From contig NZ_JBARWZ010000313.1 of NCBI RefSeq assembly GCF_049647105.1, positions 15,624 through 79,623 of the forward strand: 64,000 nt of DNA. The letters are read 5' to 3'. The notes below the pieces were generated by a model. That model had not been told where the DNA came from. It did not search any database and saw only the letters and a program-made list of their open reading frames with translations. Shown here one piece after another: positions 36,001 through 45,786 of the stretch. Every line of letters begins with the position of its first letter. Positions within the stretch are counted from its first letter, which is position 1. A program made the position numbers and the translations under genes. The stretch is from Actinophytocola sp049647105 (GTDB taxonomy: Bacteria > Actinomycetota > Actinomycetes > Mycobacteriales > Pseudonocardiaceae).

Positions 36001-37296
36001 TCAGGCTTTGGCCCAGCGTTGGTTGGCGGTGTTGTTGCAGGTCGTCACGTTCACGGCCGCGTTGTTCGCGGTGCCGGTGACGTTGAGGCATAGTCCTGTT
36101 TGGACGCTGGTGATAGCGCCGTTGGTGTTGACGTTCCACTGTTGGTTGGTGCCGCCGTGGCAGTCCCAGATCTGTACTCGGGCGCCGGAGGTGGCGTTGT
36201 TGGGTGCGTCCAGGCATTTGCCCAGCACCTGCAGCGCCTGCCCGCTCTGCGCGAACTGCTGGTTGGCGTTGGTGTGGCAGTCCCAGACGATCATCTGGGT
36301 GCCGTTGGCGGAGTTCGCGCCGGTGACGTCGAGGCACCGGCCGGAGGACTCGTCGCGCAACCGGAAAGCGGTGGGGGTCGGTGTCGTGTCTCCGGAGAAG
36401 AACTTCCACACCTCGCCGGAAGTCCAGGTCCGCCAGCCTTCGCCACCGCCGTCGATGGGGCCGGGGCCGTGACCGCCGTCGAAGGCGGCCCAGACGACCG
36501 GATACCCGGCACGGCAGCCTGAATAGGTGGTGGTGATGTGGGTGCGGCTGCCAGTCGCCGGCTCGGGCGCGTTCTGCGGGGTGCAGCCGTTGTTCCTGAC
36601 GAACGTGTCCCGCAGCGAACGTCCCGCCGAGATATTGAGTACCGAGTCGCTGATGCCGTGGATACCCATGTACGCGATGGGCTGCGTGCCGCCGCTGCAT
36701 CCGCTCAGTTGCGCACCGGAGTAGACCGCGACCGCACGGAACACGGTCGCCCGGCTGCAGGCGAGCGAGTAGCTCATGCCGCCGCCGTAACTGAAGCCCA
36801 GTGCGAAGCGCTGTGCCGTGTCGACGCACAGGTCGTTCTCGATCTGCCTGATCATGTCGTCGGTGAAGGTGACATCCTGGCCACCGGAGTTGGCCCAGCC
36901 GTTGCCGATGCCCTGGGGTGCGACGAAGATCGCGCTGTTGTTGGCCAGCCGCCGCAGTCCGTAGTAGGACCAGTTGTAGCCGTCGGTGCCACCGGAGTCG
37001 ACGTCGCCTGCGGTTCCGCCCCGCCAGTGGTACCCGAAGATCAGCCGGTACTGGGTGTTGTTGTTGTAGTTGTCGGGCAGCCTCAGGATGAAGGAGCGGT
37101 TCTGGCCGCTGCTCTGGATCGTGTGCGTGCCGCTGGTCAGTGTCGGGGTCTTGCCACAGCCCGGTGACGCGGCGAACGTGCCGGGGCCCGTGGGGGTGGG
37201 TGCCGGTCGGGCGTCGGCCACACCGACACTGGCGAGAACCAGTGCGACGGCGGCGATCGGCGCCCACCACCGGCCGAGGTGGTGCTTTCCTTTCAA
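36001..37296 (-). CDS. Secreted CE1/PHB-depolymerase-type esterase with ricin-type lectin (CBM13) domain
   Basis: 431 aa. Signal peptide (VALVLASVGVADA) at about 17-30. The catalytic domain (about 45-290) has IFGYHWRGGTAGD, the nucleophile elbow GFSYGGGMSYSLAC, YMGIHGISDSVLN with the Asp, and GGHGPGPID with the His, as in feruloyl and acetylxylan esterases of the poly(3-hydroxybutyrate) depolymerase family. The last 125 residues are a beta-trefoil with three QxW repeats (NANQQFAQ, TNQQWNVN, ANQRWAKA), which binds xylan or galactose. It would remove ferulate or acetate from hemicellulose outside the cell. It follows the GH9 gene on the same strand after 149 bases without an obvious operator of its own. 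Confidence 0.85.
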   Translation of the reverse strand: MKGKHHLGRWWAPIAAVALVLASVGVADARPAPTPTGPGTFAASPGCGKTPTLTSGTHTIQSSGQNRSFILRLPDNYNNNTQYRLIFGYHWRGGTAGDVDSGGTDGYNWSYYGLRRLANNSAIFVAPQGIGNGWANSGGQDVTFTDDMIRQIENDLCVDTAQRFALGFSYGGGMSYSLACSRATVFRAVAVYSGAQLSGCSGGTQPIAYMGIHGISDSVLNISAGRSLRDTFVRNNGCTPQNAPEPATGSRTHITTTYSGCRAGYPVVWAAFDGGHGPGPIDGGGEGWRTWTSGEVWKFFSGDTTPTPTAFRLRDESSGRCLDVTGANSANGTQMIVWDCHTNANQQFAQSGQALQVLGKCLDAPNNATSGARVQIWDCHGGTNQQWNVNTNGAITSVQTGLCLNVTGTANNAAVNVTTCNNTANQRWAKA

Positions 37297-37445
37297 GGCG
37301 TGCTCCTATCCGCTGGGTTGAAGGCAGGGCCAGCGTGGGTTGGTTTCACCGGTGCGGGTCCGGCCGTGGAGCTTGATGGCGTACGTATGACCCGGACTTA
37401 TCGGCCGGGCTTCCGGCTGTCTCGACGAGGTGTGAGCGCCTCGGG

Positions 37446-40325
37446 TCAGTTCCTCGAGCAGGGCTGTCCGTTGACTGTGAAGTCGGTCGGCTCCGGGTGC
37501 GGCGGAGACGACGAGGCGTTGAACCCGACCTGCACCGAACCGCCGGCCGGCACGCGGCTGTTCCACGACAGGGGAGTCGCGGACACCGCGGCGCCGGTCT
37601 GCGTCCAGGTCGCCGACCACCCCTCGGTGATCCGCTGGTTGCCGGGCCAGGTGAACCGCAGCGTCCACGAGTCCCAATTCGTGCCGCTGGTGTTGGTGAT
37701 GGTGACGTTCCCGGACAGTCCGGTACTCCACCCGGTCGCCTGGTAGGAGATCTTGCAGTGAGTCTGGCCGTCCGGGCTGGTGGTCACCGAGACCGCGCCG
37801 GAGACTGTGGACGTGAGTCCTGCCCCGTTGCGGGCCTGCACGGCGAACCGGTACGCGGTGTCCGGCCGCAGCCCGGTCAGCGTCGCGGACGTGCCGCTGA
37901 CGGAGGTGACCACCCGCGTCGAGTCACCTTCGATCGCGACGACGTCGTAGTTCCGGACGCCGCTCTCCGCGTCGCTGGATGCGGTCCACGTCAGTGTCGC
38001 GCCGGTAGCGGTGACGTTGGCCGCCACGGGGGTGCCCGGCGTAGTCGGGGGAGTGCTGTCCGGTGGGATCGACGGGGCCGACTTCTCCGCTGCCCAGTTG
38101 GCGATCCACGCCAGCGCCGAGTTCCAGTTGACCGTGACCTCGTTGAGCGAGTACGCCTCGATGTGGTCCACGAAGCACTTCTGTGGCTTGCAGCCCTGGA
38201 GCATGCGCTCCGCGATGGGATCCTGCAACCCGCTGTTCGGGCCGCCGGAGAGCGCGCCGGGTGGCGCGATGGGCAGGGTCGGGTCGAGTTGGTTGGCCCA
38301 GTGCCGGTGGTGGACGTTGCGCACCGGCTGCCCGCCGTACCCGCTGACGTAGGAGTAGCTCACCGGGTTGCGGCCGAACAGGTAGTGCAGCGCCTCGTAC
38401 ACGCCCTCGCGGTACTTGGCCGCGCCGGTGAAGTCGTGTGCGAGCGCGAGTACCGACGCGTTGTTGGCGACCAGGCCGTTCGAACCCCAGACGTAGGTGC
38501 CGTCGGGTTCCCGGTACGGCGCGGGGTAGCCCTGCGACGCCATCTGGGTCAGGAGACTGTCGGCGGCGGCCACGAACGCCGCCTTGATCGCCGCCACGTC
38601 CGCCGCGGGCAGACCGGTGGGCACCAGCGCCAGCGTGATGTCACCGAGCGGACCGGTGTAACCCCAGTCGTAGCCGCGGTCGTTGATCGACCGTCCCTTG
38701 TAGAGGGTCGAGCCGGTCACGTCCGCGCGGTAGCCGGCCTCGCCGGTCGTCGTGTACAGCTCCGCGGCGGCCCAGTAGAACTCGTCGGTGAGCGTGGTGT
38801 CGGAGTACGCGCCGCCGCCGGTGCTGTCGTTCGGGTCTGCGATCTTGTTCGGGTTCGCCTTCGCCGCCGCATATGCCTTCGCCGCCGCGGCCAGCGCCTT
38901 CGCCGAGAACACCGGGTCGATGGTCTTCCAGATGCGAGCCGCCTGCGCCGCGACCGCCGCCGTGTTCAGCGTCGCCGCGGTGCTGGTCGGCGAGAGCCTG
39001 CGGGGCTGGCTGTCCTGGTGGGGCAGCGTGGGCAGCGCGGTCCAGTTCGCGTCGTGGATCTTGTGGTGCACCATGCCATCCGGCGCCTGCATCCTCAGCA
39101 GGAACTCGACCTCCCAGCGGGCCTCGTCGAGGATGTCGGGCACCCCGTTGGCCTTCTCCGGGATGGCGAGCTTGCCGTCACCCAGTGCGGCGGCGTCGCC
39201 GACCAGCTTGGCGCGCTCGTAGGTGTTGAGGACCTGCCACGCCGAGATGCCGCCGTTGACGACGTACTTTCCGTGGTCGCCGGCGTCGTACCAGCCGCCG
39301 CGCACGTCCAATGTGTAGCCACAGTTCAGGTCGGACCGGCAGGGCACGTTGTTGTCGCCCTGGTTGGGCGCGACGTTGAGGTGGCCCGCCGGCCGCGCGT
39401 ACGTGGTGCCGACGTACTGCGCGTCGATCGCGATACCGCTGCGCTGGTGGTGGAAGAACGCCAGCGAGTCGTAGCGCAGCCTCTTGATCGGGTCGGCGGA
39501 GATGCCGAACGGGAAGCTGCTCTCCGCACCGACAGTCAGCGTGTAGCCCGTGCCCGCCGTGTCGTAGGACGAGAAGTCGATCAGGTGCACCGGGTCGCCG
39601 GACAGCGCGTCGACGCCCTTCGGCGTGGTCTGGCCGGTGGCCACGGCCGTTCCGGCGGAGTTCTTCAGCACCCAGGTCTGCGCGGTGGTCGCGTCGGACA
39701 CGAGGGTGGCGTGCTTGGGCAGACCGGGCACGTACGCGACCTGGTCGACCTGGACCTTCTTCGTCGGCGCGCCAGGGCCGCCGGGCGGGATGACGCCGCC
39801 GACCAGTGAGATGTTGTCCACGCAGACGGTGTTGTTCGCCGTGTTGCCGCCGAGCTGGAAGGTGATCTGGCCGTTGCCCGAGTCCGGGAAGCTCAGCTGG
39901 GAAGCGAAGGTGAAGGTGTACTTCTGCTTGCTTGTGGTCAGCTGGACCTCGTGCCGGGCGATCCCCTGGTACGGGCTGACCGCTTCGCCCGCGTTGGCCG
40001 CGATGCGCTGAGGAGTGGCGGCGTAGGCGTCGAAGGACATCGTGTACTGCTGCCCGGCCTCGAACGGCACGCCGTTCTGGCCGATCAGGGCGTCCCACGG
40101 GTTTGTCGTGCCGCCGGTGACCGACGCGCACAGCTCGCTGTTGGCGACGCGGTTGGTCACCCCGGCGCTCGCCCACCACGGGTCGGCCGTGCCCGCGCTG
40201 AAGGAACCGTTGAGGATCCGTTGGTAGTCGGCGGCATGGGCAGCCGTGGTGGCGAACGCGGTCGCCACCACGGCCAGGGCGAGGGTGGCGACGTGGCGTC
40301 GCCGGGCAGGGAACAGCGATCTCAT
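37446..40325 (-). CDS. GH9 endoglucanase, modular, secreted (CBM4/9-Ig-GH9-FN3-CBM2)
   Basis: 959 aa from ATG at 40325, with GGAGGAG about ten bases upstream. Order: signal peptide (VATLALAVVATAFATTAAHA); CBM4/9 (about 35-180; ILNGSFSAGTADPWW, VCVDNISLVG); CelD-type Ig domain (VDQVAYVPGLPKHATLVS); GH9 catalytic domain with GGWYDAGDHGKYVVNGG (catalytic base Asp), VHHRHWANQLDP and DHIEAYSLNEVTVNWNSALA (Asp and Glu); FN3 (PPTTPGTPVAANVT ... LRPDTAYRFAVQARN); and C-terminal CBM2 (CKISYQATGWSTGLSGNVTI ... PCSRN). It hydrolyses cellulose, probably processively given the CBM arrangement. A perfect CebR box lies 46 bases before the start. It is the best-preserved gene of the carbohydrate set. Confidence 0.93.
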   Translation of the reverse strand: MRSLFPARRRHVATLALAVVATAFATTAAHAADYQRILNGSFSAGTADPWWASAGVTNRVANSELCASVTGGTTNPWDALIGQNGVPFEAGQQYTMSFDAYAATPQRIAANAGEAVSPYQGIARHEVQLTTSKQKYTFTFASQLSFPDSGNGQITFQLGGNTANNTVCVDNISLVGGVIPPGGPGAPTKKVQVDQVAYVPGLPKHATLVSDATTAQTWVLKNSAGTAVATGQTTPKGVDALSGDPVHLIDFSSYDTAGTGYTLTVGAESSFPFGISADPIKRLRYDSLAFFHHQRSGIAIDAQYVGTTYARPAGHLNVAPNQGDNNVPCRSDLNCGYTLDVRGGWYDAGDHGKYVVNGGISAWQVLNTYERAKLVGDAAALGDGKLAIPEKANGVPDILDEARWEVEFLLRMQAPDGMVHHKIHDANWTALPTLPHQDSQPRRLSPTSTAATLNTAAVAAQAARIWKTIDPVFSAKALAAAAKAYAAAKANPNKIADPNDSTGGGAYSDTTLTDEFYWAAAELYTTTGEAGYRADVTGSTLYKGRSINDRGYDWGYTGPLGDITLALVPTGLPAADVAAIKAAFVAAADSLLTQMASQGYPAPYREPDGTYVWGSNGLVANNASVLALAHDFTGAAKYREGVYEALHYLFGRNPVSYSYVSGYGGQPVRNVHHRHWANQLDPTLPIAPPGALSGGPNSGLQDPIAERMLQGCKPQKCFVDHIEAYSLNEVTVNWNSALAWIANWAAEKSAPSIPPDSTPPTTPGTPVAANVTATGATLTWTASSDAESGVRNYDVVAIEGDSTRVVTSVSGTSATLTGLRPDTAYRFAVQARNGAGLTSTVSGAVSVTTSPDGQTHCKISYQATGWSTGLSGNVTITNTSGTNWDSWTLRFTWPGNQRITEGWSATWTQTGAAVSATPLSWNSRVPAGGSVQVGFNASSSPPHPEPTDFTVNGQPCSRN

Positions 40326-40370
40326 GGGACTGGATCTCCTCCGTCTGCTCTGACGGTTGGCGAGATGTTC

Positions 40371-40384
40371 TGGGAGCGCTCCCA
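40371..40384. promoter_or_regulatory. CebR-type operator upstream of the GH9 endoglucanase gene
   Basis: Perfect TGGGAGCGCTCCCA, 46 bases before the GH9 start on the minus strand; the spacing matches that of the LPMO gene box. Confidence 0.87.
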
Positions 40385-40639
40385 ATGAGCCTAGGGCGGT
40401 GGTTTCACATCCGCAAGAGTCGGTCTCATCCGCACGGTTGGGTACTACTCATCTCGCCAGCCCTGCTTCCCACGGTGAGCGTCAGGGCCCACGCTGTCCG
40501 GCCATCGGGTTCCCGTTGTTGCGAGGTAGTCGCCTTGTCCACTGTGGATCGCGGTCGATGGGGAGTTGGGTGCTGTGATCAGCGCCCGGTCGGTGGCAGT
40601 GCCTCGGGGTCGCCGCCCGCTGCCGCGGCGTGGATCCGG

Positions 40640-41104
40640 CGCAGCCACCGCTCGGCCGGGTCCCGATCTTCGGCGTCTGCCTCGGTCACCAGGTGATCGG
40701 TGCCGCCTTCGGCGCCCGGATCCGCCACGCCACCGAACCGATGCACGGGAAGTGCTCGGAGATCAAGAACGACGGGGACGGGGGTTTTCACGGGGGTGCC
40801 GAACACGCTGACCGTCACGCGCTACCACTCCCTGGTGATCGACGCCGCGACGCTGCCCGCCGAGCTGGCCGTGACCGCGTGGTCGGAGACCAGGGAGGTC
40901 ATGGGCGTACGGCATCGGGCACTGCCGATCGAGGGCGTGCAGTTCCACCCGGAGTCGCTGTTCACCGAGCACGGCGTCGACATGGTGCGCAACGCATTGC
41001 GGCGATGCGTGCACGGCGGTCCCGCCGGCGAACCCGGCAGGCCACATGCGCTGACGCAGTTACAGTCGCTGTCCCGGACTCTGCCGCGGACGCTGTCGCA
41101 CTGA
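40640..41104 (+). pseudogene. Class I glutamine amidotransferase (TrpG/PabA-like), truncated and frameshifted
   Basis: The first piece has PIFGVCLGHQVIGAAFGARI with the catalytic Cys, then TEPMHGKCSEIKNDGDG. The second piece, one frame away, continues GVFTGVPNTLTVTRYHSLVI and ends with PIEGVQFHPESLFTEHG (His and Glu of the triad). The shift lies in the G5 run 40780-40784; one G fewer joins them. The N-terminal DxYDSFTYN part is missing, so deletion as well as frameshift is needed to explain it. The intact enzyme would give ammonia for chorismate amination (anthranilate or aminodeoxychorismate). Confidence 0.65.
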
Positions 41105-41189
41105 GCGCGGGCCGCGCGTCGGCTTCGTCATGCGCGACGGGGAGGTGCGGGACAGACTGTCGGGCATGACCCAGCAGGAGGAGAACCAC

Positions 41190-42107
41190 GTGGTGGCAAC
41201 GGCATCCGGCGCCCAGTACGAGATCAGCAGCGGGACGCAGCACGCCGTCGTGGTCGAGGTGGGTGGTGGCATCCGGGAGTACACCAGTGGAGGGCGGCAC
41301 GTGCTCGACCCGTACCCGCCGGATTCGATGGCGGACGGCGCGCACGGGGCGCCCCTGGTCCCGTGGCCGAACCGGATCGACGGGGGCAGGTACCGGTTCG
41401 AGGATGCGGTGTACCAGCTGGCGCTGACCGAACCGGAGAAGAACAACGCCATTCACGGCCTGCTCATGTGGCGGCCGTGGGTGGTCGCGGAGCACACGTC
41501 GGCCGCCGTCACCATGGCCACCCGGATCCACCCCATGCAGGGCTACCCGTTCTGCCTGCGGGTGACGGTCCGCTACGAGCTGTCCGCCGACGGGCTCGTC
41601 GTGACCACGACGGCCACCAACGTCGGTGACAGCACCGCACCCTACGGCTGCGGGCAGCATCCGTACCTCTCGCCGGGGGAGGGGCTCATCGACGACGCAC
41701 GTCTCGAGCTCGACGCGGCCACGAGAATCCTCACCGATCCGGAACGCCAGCTCCCCACCGGCACCGAGCCGGTCGACGGCACCCCGTTCGACTTCCGCAG
41801 GGGCACCCGGATCGGCGACCTCGAGATCGACTATCCCTTCACGGACCTTGCCCGGGACGACCGGGGAAGGGCGTGGGTACGGCTGACCGGCGCCGACGGC
41901 GCCACCGCGGAACTGTGGGTCGACGATTCACACCCCATCGTCGAACTGTTCACCGGCGACACCCTGGCGCCAGGCCGCCGCCGCCGAGGGCTGGGCACGG
42001 AACCCATGACCTGCCCACCCAACGCCTTCCACAGCGGCGACCAGCTGACGCACCTGCGACCTGGAGACACCGCCACGACCAGGTGGGGCGCGCGCCTCAC
42101 GTCGTGA
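41190..42107 (+). CDS. Aldose 1-epimerase family protein (galactose mutarotase-like)
   Basis: 305 aa from GTG at 41190, chosen because GGAGGAG ends six bases before it; in-frame ATGs at 41166 and 41130 have no such site. Family motifs: APLVPWPNRIDGGRYRFEDA, NAIHGLLMWRPWVV (first His), GCGQHPYLSPGEG (second His) and a late Glu in SHPIVELFTGDTL. The fold interconverts sugar anomers. In this setting it could handle sugars freed by the secreted cellulase and esterase, but no transporter or operator is linked to it. Well preserved among broken neighbours. Confidence 0.82.
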   Translation: MVATASGAQYEISSGTQHAVVVEVGGGIREYTSGGRHVLDPYPPDSMADGAHGAPLVPWPNRIDGGRYRFEDAVYQLALTEPEKNNAIHGLLMWRPWVVAEHTSAAVTMATRIHPMQGYPFCLRVTVRYELSADGLVVTTTATNVGDSTAPYGCGQHPYLSPGEGLIDDARLELDAATRILTDPERQLPTGTEPVDGTPFDFRRGTRIGDLEIDYPFTDLARDDRGRAWVRLTGADGATAELWVDDSHPIVELFTGDTLAPGRRRRGLGTEPMTCPPNAFHSGDQLTHLRPGDTATTRWGARLTS

Positions 42108-42110
42108 TCC

Positions 42111-42529
42111 CGGGTGCGCGCCCCGGAGCACGAGCGCGTGGTGGGGCTGGTCGGCGACGCGGTGCTGGTGCGGGTCCGGCCGGGGCCGGACGCCCTGGAA
42201 GCGTTCTCCGCCGCCTGTTCGGCGGGCTGGACCACCAGGACCTGCCGCTCGACGAGGTGGTCGCCGCCGTCGCGCCTGACCACGTCGATCGTCAGTTCCC
42301 GACAGTGCTGTTCACCGTGGTCACCACCCCGCCACCGCGGCTGGCGCTGCCCGGCACCGAGTCGAGGACCACCGTGCTCGTGGTGCCGGGGGTGGCACGC
42401 ACCGAGCTGTACGTACGGATCGCCGAGGACCGGATCTACTGGGAGTACTCCACGGACCTGTTCACCGCCGCCACGGTCACGGGCTGGGACGCCGCCCTGC
42501 ATGCCGTGCTGTCACGACTCGTCACGTAG
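42111..42529 (+). pseudogene. Condensation-domain fragment, paralogue of the protein at 734-1978
   Basis: APEHERVVGLVGDAVLVRVR, then after a one-base loss near 42215 (gccgcctg against gccgccctg) LFGGLDHQDLPLDEVVAAVA, FPTVLFTVVTTPPPRLALPG and YVRIAEDRIYWEYSTDLFT. These match the last 138 residues of the first condensation protein almost residue by residue. The other two thirds, with the HHxxxDG motif, are absent. It starts 4 bases after the epimerase stop. Confidence 0.8.
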
Positions 42530-42562
42530 CCGGATCCCGCGTCTGACCTGGCCTACAACCGA

Positions 42563-42930
42563 ATGACAGCCGCTGTACCGCTCGCCTTCCTAGAACTGGT
42601 TCCCGAGTTGTTCGACCGAGATCACGTGGATGCGACAGTGGCCGCTTTCGTGGCCTCTCAGCAGGGAGCGGGGCGGAAGGCGGCCGGACGAGACGCGGCG
42701 AGACATCGGCTCGCCAAGGCGGAGGCGGAGATTCGGAGGTTCCAAGCGGCGATCGTGGCAGGGGATTGATCCCATGGCGCTCGTGGAGGTGATCAACACG
42801 GCGCATGCTGAGCGGCGGCTCAGGCGGAGATCAACAACACACCCGCGCCGAACCTGATGGAAGCCACGAGGTGTATGCGCGCATCGACTCGCTGGGCGAC
42901 GTACCTGCGACGCTGCGCCGGGGGAGTAGA
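42563..42930 (+). pseudogene. Large serine recombinase C-terminal remnant
   Basis: LVPELFDRDHVDATVAAFVA, RHRLAKAEAEIRRFQAAIVA, then in shifted frames DPMALVEVINTAHAER and VYARIDSLGDVPATL. This is the coiled-coil tail of actinobacterial serine integrases, which reads EAKLRRYQAAIEAGADPAALVE...AQAER in intact members. The catalytic and zinc-ribbon domains are gone and at least two frameshifts occur. The rest to 43215 holds no gene that I can support. Confidence 0.55.
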
Positions 42931-43215
42931 GAGCGACCCGCAACGTCTTGTTGCGGGTCATGACGTTGGTGACGGCGGGAAGGCCGTCGCGATCGCCAAG
43001 GCGGTCCGGCCTCGGCCGCCTCAACGGCGAGCGGAGCCTCAACGAGCTCATGAGCCTGAAGTGGATTCTCGATCCACCGGGCCGCCGGCAGTTCCCGTGG
43101 ATGTCATCGTTTTCGCACCGACCTCGGGTGCCGCTAACGCCCGGACAGTGCGCCCCGATCATTGACCGTTGGGGACGATCGCCGTGCCCTCCTCGATGGA
43201 GAGGGCGTCCGCGCC

Positions 43216-44433
43216 ATGAACAAGACGAATCTCCGGCGATTGACCACCATGGCCACCGTGGCCGTGTTCCTGGCGGTGGTGCTGCCGACGGCGCCGACGA
43301 GCGGAGCCGCAGGACACCGCCACGATCCCGCTCCCGGCGGCGCGGCACTGGACAAGGCGGCGGCCACCACCGCCGACGTGGCCATCATCGCCGAGACGTT
43401 CGGCTGGACCCCGGCGGCCACCCGCCGGCACATGCTGCACCAGGAGGCGTTCGGCGCCCTCGTGGACGAGACACAGGCACGGTTCCCCACGATGTTCGCC
43501 GGCGCCGAACACGCCGAGATCCCTGACAGCAGGAGCTGGATCCGGTTCAAGGGTGAGGTACCGGCGGCGGCACGAACGCTCGCGTCAGCGTCCGGCCTCG
43601 ACGTGGGACTCGCCGGCGGCGGCAAATTCTCGGCGACCGAGCTCACCGACCGAGCGGTCGCCGTGGTGCGACTGCTGGCCGACGCCGGCCATCGACCAGT
43701 CAACGCCGAGGTGACCCCCGCCGGCACGATCAACGTCGCGGCCAACGCGCCCCGGCAGCCCGGCGCGGTCCTGCCCCCGGCGCTGAGCGAAGGCGTGACC
43801 CTGCGGTTCATCGAGCAACCGGTGGCCGGCGACCTGCACGGCTACGGCGGGGCTCCGGCGCGCAACAGGTCGACCGGGTCGGTGTGCACCACCGGCTTCA
43901 GCGTCGAGCACCGCGTGACAGCGGAAACGGGGATCACCACCGCCGCCCACTGCGACGGCATGAATCAGTACACGCAGCCGTGGAGCACCGTCTACGACAT
44001 CGACTTCCCCTTCCGGGACCAGCACATCGGCGGCCTCGGCGAGGTCGAGTGGCACGCCACCGTCGACCACTCCGACCTGGCGGAGTACTACGCCGACAAC
44101 TCGCCGTCGGAGCGGCGGGAGGTCAACTCGGTGGAGAGCGGGACCGCCATCAACAATCTCTACTGCATCTACAGCCGGATAGGCGGCACCAGGGTTTGTG
44201 ACCGCGTCACTTCGACCTCGGTGGTGCTGTTCACCACCGGCCTGTCCTGGACCCTCATCGGGATGGACGACAAGAACGCCCAACCCGGTGACAGCGGGGG
44301 GCCATGGTCCTACCAGACCGAGGCGGTCGGCACCGTCGTCGGGTGGTACTGGACGCTGTCCGGCAACCACGACGCCTGGAGCCCGGCATGGCTCTTCGAC
44401 AGCGCTCTCGACGTCGACGTGCTCGTCCAGTAA
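43216..44433 (+). CDS. Secreted chymotrypsin-like serine protease (S1 family)
   Basis: 405 aa from ATG at 43216. A signal peptide (MATVAVFLAVVLPTAPTSGA) and a roughly 190-residue propeptide-like region (residues 30-225) precede the protease domain: TGITTAAHCDG (catalytic His), VDHSDLAEY (catalytic Asp candidate) and NAQPGDSGGPWSY (catalytic Ser), with Cys pairs VCTTGF/AAHC and LYCIYSRIGGTRVC. The layout resembles streptogrisin-like and S1 proteases of actinomycetes. It would degrade extracellular protein or process secreted enzymes. No operator is visible and the neighbours are relics, so it stands alone. Confidence 0.8.
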   Translation: MNKTNLRRLTTMATVAVFLAVVLPTAPTSGAAGHRHDPAPGGAALDKAAATTADVAIIAETFGWTPAATRRHMLHQEAFGALVDETQARFPTMFAGAEHAEIPDSRSWIRFKGEVPAAARTLASASGLDVGLAGGGKFSATELTDRAVAVVRLLADAGHRPVNAEVTPAGTINVAANAPRQPGAVLPPALSEGVTLRFIEQPVAGDLHGYGGAPARNRSTGSVCTTGFSVEHRVTAETGITTAAHCDGMNQYTQPWSTVYDIDFPFRDQHIGGLGEVEWHATVDHSDLAEYYADNSPSERREVNSVESGTAINNLYCIYSRIGGTRVCDRVTSTSVVLFTTGLSWTLIGMDDKNAQPGDSGGPWSYQTEAVGTVVGWYWTLSGNHDAWSPAWLFDSALDVDVLVQ

Positions 44434-44787
44434 CCCGGGGTGATCGCGGCCAGCCGGCGAGCAGACCCTCGGGTCCGCGCGACCGCGTCGACCTGCTCGG
44501 AGACCTTGCCATGCGGCCATGTTCGAGCCTGTACGGCACCCGTTCACCGCCGACGGCCGGCGCTCCGGAGCACACGCGCTCGACGCGCCCGGTGGGGTGG
44601 CGACAGCGTGCTTGAGGTCAGCCTCGACAGCGCGACGGACGACGCGGCGCCCTGCGGGGCGTGAACGCCTAGCTGTTGCGGGTCATGAGGTTGGTGACGG
44701 CCGGTAGGGGCTGAGACGAGGGGACAGGTCTTTCGGCGGCAGGATGGAGGTGCGACCAAACTATCCGCCGAGCAGAGACCCCGTCCG
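44434..44787. other. Gene-poor stretch holding an IS481-end-like repeat
   Basis: No supportable gene. Around 44677-44702 the sequence gttgcgggtcatgaggttgg matches 42950-42975 (gttgcgggtcatgacgttgg) closely. On the minus strand both encode VTN(L/V)MTRN, like the extreme C-terminus of IS481-type transposases (compare VTNVMTAYN at 45760). Confidence 0.4.
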
Positions 44788-45786
44788 ATGCTCCACCGTA
44801 ATGCCCCGTTGTCCGTGGAAGGCCGCCGCCGTCTCGTAGTGCGCTGCCAGTCCTGCCCGATCGCGCATTTCGCCGCTGAGATGGGGATCTCGCGGCAATG
44901 CCGCGAGCAAGTGGTTCAATCGCCACTGCAACTACGGCGACGCTGGGCTGTTGGACCGGCCCAGTGTCCCGCACCACCAACCGACCGCCACGACCGGACA
45001 GGTCGTTGTGCGGATCGAGACGATGCGGCGGGAACGCAAGTGGTCCGCCCGGCGGATCGCTTGCGAGTTGGCTGGCGAAGGAACCGTGATCGCTGTCCGG
45101 ACCGTCAGCCGGCACCTGGTCCACCTGGGCCTGAACCGACGCCGGTTCGTCGACCCAACCGGCGATAACAACCGGCAACCCCGACGGATCCATGCCCGCT
45201 GGCCAGGTCACATGCTCCACCTCGACGTGAAGGAGGTCGGGGTCATCCCCGACGGCGGAGGCTGGCGGGTCCATGGCCGCGGCAGCGAGCAGGCCACACA
45301 GTCGATTCGAGGCCGCAAACGCGGGACCGTGGACGCTACATCTACCTGCACACCGCGATCGACGGGTTCTCCCGTCTGGTCTACACCGAGGCCATGCCCG
45401 ACGAGCAAGCCCGCACCGCGATCGGGTTCACCCACCGGGCCTGCGCGTTCTTCACCGCACACGGAATCCAGCATGTCCACCGGATCGTGACCGACAACGG
45501 AACCAGTTACCGCGCCCGCGACTTCGCCACCGTCCTATGCGGAGCACGCCACCAACGCATCACCTCATACACACCACGCCACAACGGCAAAGAGCGCTAC
45601 CACCAGCATCCTGGCTGAGGAATTCCTCTACGCCCACACCTGGACCAGCGAACAACACCGTCAGAAGCACTGAAGGTCTGGACCTGCACTACAAACTACC
45701 ATCGACCCCACATCACCGCCGGAAACCAGCCACCAGCAACCCGGCTCCACACCGGCGTCACCAACGTCATGACGGCATACAACTAG
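44788..45786 (+). pseudogene. IS481-family transposase, several frameshifts
   Basis: Pieces in order: MLHRNAPLSVEGRRRLVVR with the start of an HTH (FAAEMGISRQC), then ERKWSARRIACELAGEGTVI and GRWPGHMLHLDVKEVG-like rve start (ARWPGHMLHLDVKEVGVIPD, first Asp), YIYLHTAIDGFSRLVYTEAM in a new frame, RIVTDNGTSYRARDFA (second Asp), YTPRHNGKERY (Glu region), and ILAEEFLYAHTW ... VTNVMTAYN with stop at 45784. All DDE segments are present but at least four frame changes kill it. Terminal inverted repeats were not identified. From 45787 to 46019 nothing else is recognisable. Confidence 0.65.

Noticed and set aside
37497..39809. 770-codon plus-strand frame opposite the GH9 gene
   Set aside because: Shadow frame; the minus strand encodes a complete multidomain cellulase.
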